NCBI GenBank assembly: GCA_003008705.1
Contig: PDUO01000005.1
Coordinates: 747,997-811,996 of the forward strand
From: Pezicula radicicola
Lineage: Eukaryota > Ascomycota > Leotiomycetes > Helotiales > Dermateaceae
DNA length: 64,000 bases
Direction: 5' to 3'
In this document: positions 61,125-64,000 of the stretch, one piece after another
Layout: the number at the start of each line of letters is the position of its first letter
Numbering within the stretch: the first letter of the stretch is position 1
Notes under the pieces: generated by a model
What the model was told of the DNA's origin: nothing
The model's database searches: none
What the model saw: the letters and a program-made list of their open reading frames with translations, nothing else
Position numbers and translations under genes: made by a program

Positions 61125-62728
61125 TCAGACAGCAGCCAGAAAACATCGCTTCCACGGATTATAATCCAAGACCTTCCCTTGATCTGCTTTCGCAATGATC
61201 TCTAGCAACCTCCAGTCGTAAGCCTCGACCCAGTCCTTTTCCCCATCGCGCCTTTTCAAGTCAAGGGCCCTTATCTTCCTAAGTAGTTCTCTGGCCTGGT
61301 TTGGTCGATTCATCTCTATAAGAACGATTTTACGGTATTTCTTACCGGTTCGAGGATTCCACCGCAGGCAAGGTCGTGAGAACATCTCTAAGGATGTAAT
61401 GAAGGTGCTTCCATGGAAGGGGAGTAGATCTTCTATGATATAGGGCACAGTAGAGAGGCATGGTCCTAGGAGGAAGACACAGTTTTCGAGAGGACAAGCA
61501 TTTCTAGTTAGAGTACATATACCGGTGCCTTTTTTCATGTGGTGATTAGAAGAGGGTGGTGTTGGTAAGGGCGCAGCAGGGTTTACAGGTTTTTGCTGGA
61601 CCTGGTTGACGGAAATTTCCTGCAAAACCGCATGAGGCGGGTGCTGAGATACCTGTTTATTTGGCTCTTGTAAAGTAGCTGAAGACAAGATTCGTGGCCG
61701 AATCTTGTTACTGTTGTTTGAGGATTGAAGAATGCCACACGGAGCTGCCTGCTTATCTGCCTGTTGATTTGGCTCAGGAGGCGTGACGGGAAGCGAAGGT
61801 GGAGGTTGCTGTGCGGTAGTGGCAATAGCTTCTGCGTTGCTAGAGCCCCTCACGATACGTGTTCCTTCGCGAAGAATTGCAGCAGACCGTGAACTCGGTG
61901 CTTCAACCTGAGTACTGAGTATGTTGGGCAGTGATGGATTCCCGTCATTGAGAACTTCGGGGATCTTAATAGGACTGTAGTCCTTGAGGATAAGCCGTGT
62001 CAACCATTTGGCTTCCCGTGATTGCAGACGTCGATAGATGCTGCCGAGGGTCTCAAAGGGATCGATGCCTTTACATGAACTTGCAAGAGACTTGACCTCG
62101 GGAGAAGAATTTTTGTTCTGGGATGCAATGAGGAGCAGAACTCGATCGATTTCCTCGACCGTCACGTCGTTTACTTGGGCGCGAACAGCTATATCCTATA
62201 AAGCCATCAATACTCGGTAGCAGGATGTATCCAGTTAGATTACTACTAGCCAAACCCACTGTCATCAACAGACTTCTGTGATGTATTCCCCTCGGGATTC
62301 AAAGCTCAACGAAAGAGTCTGAGAAACTGTGTCTATTTCACTTGATAAGTACTCACATTGATATATCTCATGACGCGCTCTAAGCAAGCACCAAGATCCC
62401 CATGGCGATTGCTGCGCGCCCATTCTTGCAGTTCATAAAGTTTTGCGTTTGGAACTGCCAAAGCCCTTCCCACAAGGTGCTCGAGTCTGTATCCATCTAA
62501 GCCATAGACTCTTCCTGTATCCCTCTGCACCCAAATGGATCGTGTTATCGCATCACCATTACTATCGAATGCATTGAGCCGGTTTTTGTGGTTTCTGAAC
62601 CATTGAATCATAGTGTCATTTGTTTGCTTGGCCGCGACCCTCGGAAGCAGAGTGGGGCCTTTAAATTTGGTCGCAATTTGTTCCAGCCCATCTAATAGAT
62701 CGCAGAGATAGACGAACCGGAATGGCAT
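61125..62728 (-). CDS. DNA ligase N-domain-like protein lacking the ligase catalytic domain (480 aa, 2 exons)
   Basis: Exon 1 is 62728-62357 and exon 2 is 62195-61125 on the minus strand (GTGAGT donor, ATAG acceptor, phase 0). Residues 1 to about 190 (MPFRFVYLCDLLDGLEQIA, WFRNHKNRLNAFD, VYGLDGYRLEHLVGRAL, HGDLGACLERVMRYIN, VTVEEIDRVLLLIASQN, LQSREAKWLTRLILKDYSP) follow the DNA-binding N-domain of eukaryotic ATP-dependent ligases, closest in style to ligase IV. A Gln/Pro/Ser-rich linker follows, then about 130 residues starting near GICTLTRNACPLENCVFLLG that may be a BRCT-like domain (PYIIEDLLPFHG, KDWVEAYDWRLLEI). The adenylation domain with its KxDG lysine is absent and there is no room for it. 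A non-catalytic repair or regulatory role is an inference. Confidence 0.78.
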
Positions 62729-63646
62729 GATGACTGCGACTCATGGTCAGGAAGAAGGATGCAGAAATAATGCGCAGAATAACAAGAGGCTGTGAAGGGG
62801 AAAGATGCGAGTAGGAGATGCGATATGATGGAGATGTTGTGTTGATGTTGTGTTGATGTTGGTGGATGAGACCCACAAACCATAGACGCGGGGCGGCTGA
62901 TACCACGTAATCCCGTGACGCTCAAACAAAGATGGGACTCTGGTGGCCGAACCTTTCTGCGCACTACCAACTAGCACGCTCTCTTTTGCCTTCAAACTCA
63001 ACTTTTACCTTATTGTATATACTTAGTCCAAAATACAATACCATTCAACTACCTAGTAACCATCATAACATGTAATAAAAAGATATACCCTTAAACTAAG
63101 CCTAACCCCTACCAACCCACCACCAGCCCTGCTGATCAGTGTTCCTTACTTTTATTTGGTTACAGTAGGTTACAGTACATACATGACTTTTGACCTTCTG
63201 AAATCTAATCTACGAAAGGCACAAGCCATGCTGTAGTAGCAGCGTAAGCACAAAGACAAGACTCGGCCACCGGAATTGCCTTGCCCCATCCGAAGTCCTG
63301 GGGCTTTCCTTTGACAAGGGGGCATGTCGCTCAGATGTCTTCTCATTTGCGACGAATCAAGCAGGTTGTCGTTGCAATCGAGCATGGATCAGTTATTTCA
63401 AGGGCAACAGCTGCGTTGGTCGAATCTCCTGAAATAAACATCCCAAGAGGCAAAAAGCTCCTCTTTCACTCTCACTTTACCTCTATTTTGTTTCTTCACC
63501 TGCTCACGACTTCATGATTGTTTGATTCCATTTTTCATTCCTTTCTCTCTTCCCTCTGCTGGATGTTGGAGGTCCTCTTTGTCACTGTGCCTTTGATTAT
63601 TTACGGGGTTCTGGACAATAACAACAAACCGAGCAAACGTCTGGGC
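62729..63646. other. Intergenic / divergent promoters, no gene seen
   Basis: Between the ligase-like gene and the rightmost gene, which are divergent. A short repeat gttgtgttgatgttgtgttgatgttg lies at about 62834-62860. CT-rich leader-like sequence at 63460-63570 precedes the rightmost ORF. Confidence 0.5.
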
Positions 63647-64000
63647 ATGACTACGACAACCACGAGGAGAACTTCTTGGGCATCACTGAACCACGAAAAA
63701 GTCTCCGTGCCTGTCTGGAATCCTCAAGACTCGGTATGCTCCATCGCAATGGCTACTCGACGCAGATCATCAACAGTCAATCGCGCCTCGATCGAGGAGA
63801 TACTGAAATCAGGGGACAATACCCAACCTGCCGCCCCTCCAAGCCCACACTTTACTACATCTCCTAAGAGGATGTCCACGGCTTCGACGACCTCCACAAC
63901 CTCTGGCGCGATGGAACCTCCTCAATCTACACGGCCATTGTCATTCACTCCACGAACGAGACCAAACCGACTCTCGCTGCAATTTCCAGTCTCTACCAGC
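63647..64000 (+). CDS. N-terminal part of an unidentified Ser/Thr/Pro-rich protein (partial)
   Basis: The frame is open from the ATG at 63647 to the window end (118 codons). It is rich in Ser, Thr, Arg and Pro (SPHFTTSPKRMSTASTTSTT, PLSFTPRTRPNRLSLQ), typical of a disordered N-terminus of a regulatory protein. An internal ATG at 63751 (MATRRRSSTVNRASIEEI) has a better context and could be the true start, in which case the bases before it belong to the leader or to another exon; a GGTATG at 63735-63740 could be a donor. No domain is visible, so no family can be named. Confidence 0.6.
   Translation, partial: MTTTTTRRTSWASLNHEKVSVPVWNPQDSVCSIAMATRRRSSTVNRASIEEILKSGDNTQPAAPPSPHFTTSPKRMSTASTTSTTSGAMEPPQSTRPLSFTPRTRPNRLSLQFPVSTS

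Overview
The window looks like nuclear DNA of a filamentous ascomycete (Pezizomycotina, probably Leotiomycetes/Helotiales). Genes are split by short introns (mostly 45-130 nt, GT-AG, often with a CTAAC-like branch site), intergenic spaces are AT-rich, and there is fungus-specific content: a HeLo/NACHT/ankyrin NLR, Zn2Cys6 and chromodomain proteins, a sedolisin and a fungal-type GH92. The lineage is inferred from protein resemblance; no search was run.

Layout, left to right: tail of a zinc-type oxidoreductase (1-174); possible small membrane protein (1013-1312); glycogen synthase (3625-6108); CDP-2-like chromodomain/HDA2-3 protein (7234-12028), convergent with spermidine synthase (12190-13504); a damaged-looking HeLo-NACHT-ankyrin-ZZ NLR (14099-18057); a minus-strand gene built from about eleven tandem Myb-like module exons (19064-22618); PQ-loop membrane protein (24616-25548); FGAM synthase (25972-30560), divergent from an alpha/beta hydrolase (30970-32268); COX6/Va (32827-33702); HAD type II hydrolase with a GC-AG intron (34674-35976); a decayed Zn2Cys6 regulator (36468-38183); a frameshifted hypothetical gene (38653-39776); sedolisin (40020-42212); GH92 mannosidase (42957-45662); a hypothetical protein (47262-48656); PhoD-like phosphatase (50778-53299); a secreted proline-rich repeat protein resembling Kex2-processed repeat precursors (55653-56234); about 4.9 kb of AT-rich gene-poor DNA; a DNA-ligase-N-domain protein without a catalytic domain (61125-62728); and the 5' end of a gene leaving the window (63647-64000).

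Housekeeping genes (glycogen, polyamine, purine, respiration) are intact and alternate with accessory genes. Three secreted or membrane hydrolases (sedolisin, GH92, PhoD) lie in one 13-kb block, all on the minus strand; this may be chance. The most unusual loci are the exon-repeat array, where each module is one phase-1 exon of about 168 nt and the introns seem to have been copied along, and the proline-rich repeat precursor. Exon limits were set by reading frame, GT/AG sites and family resemblance; none has transcript support here.
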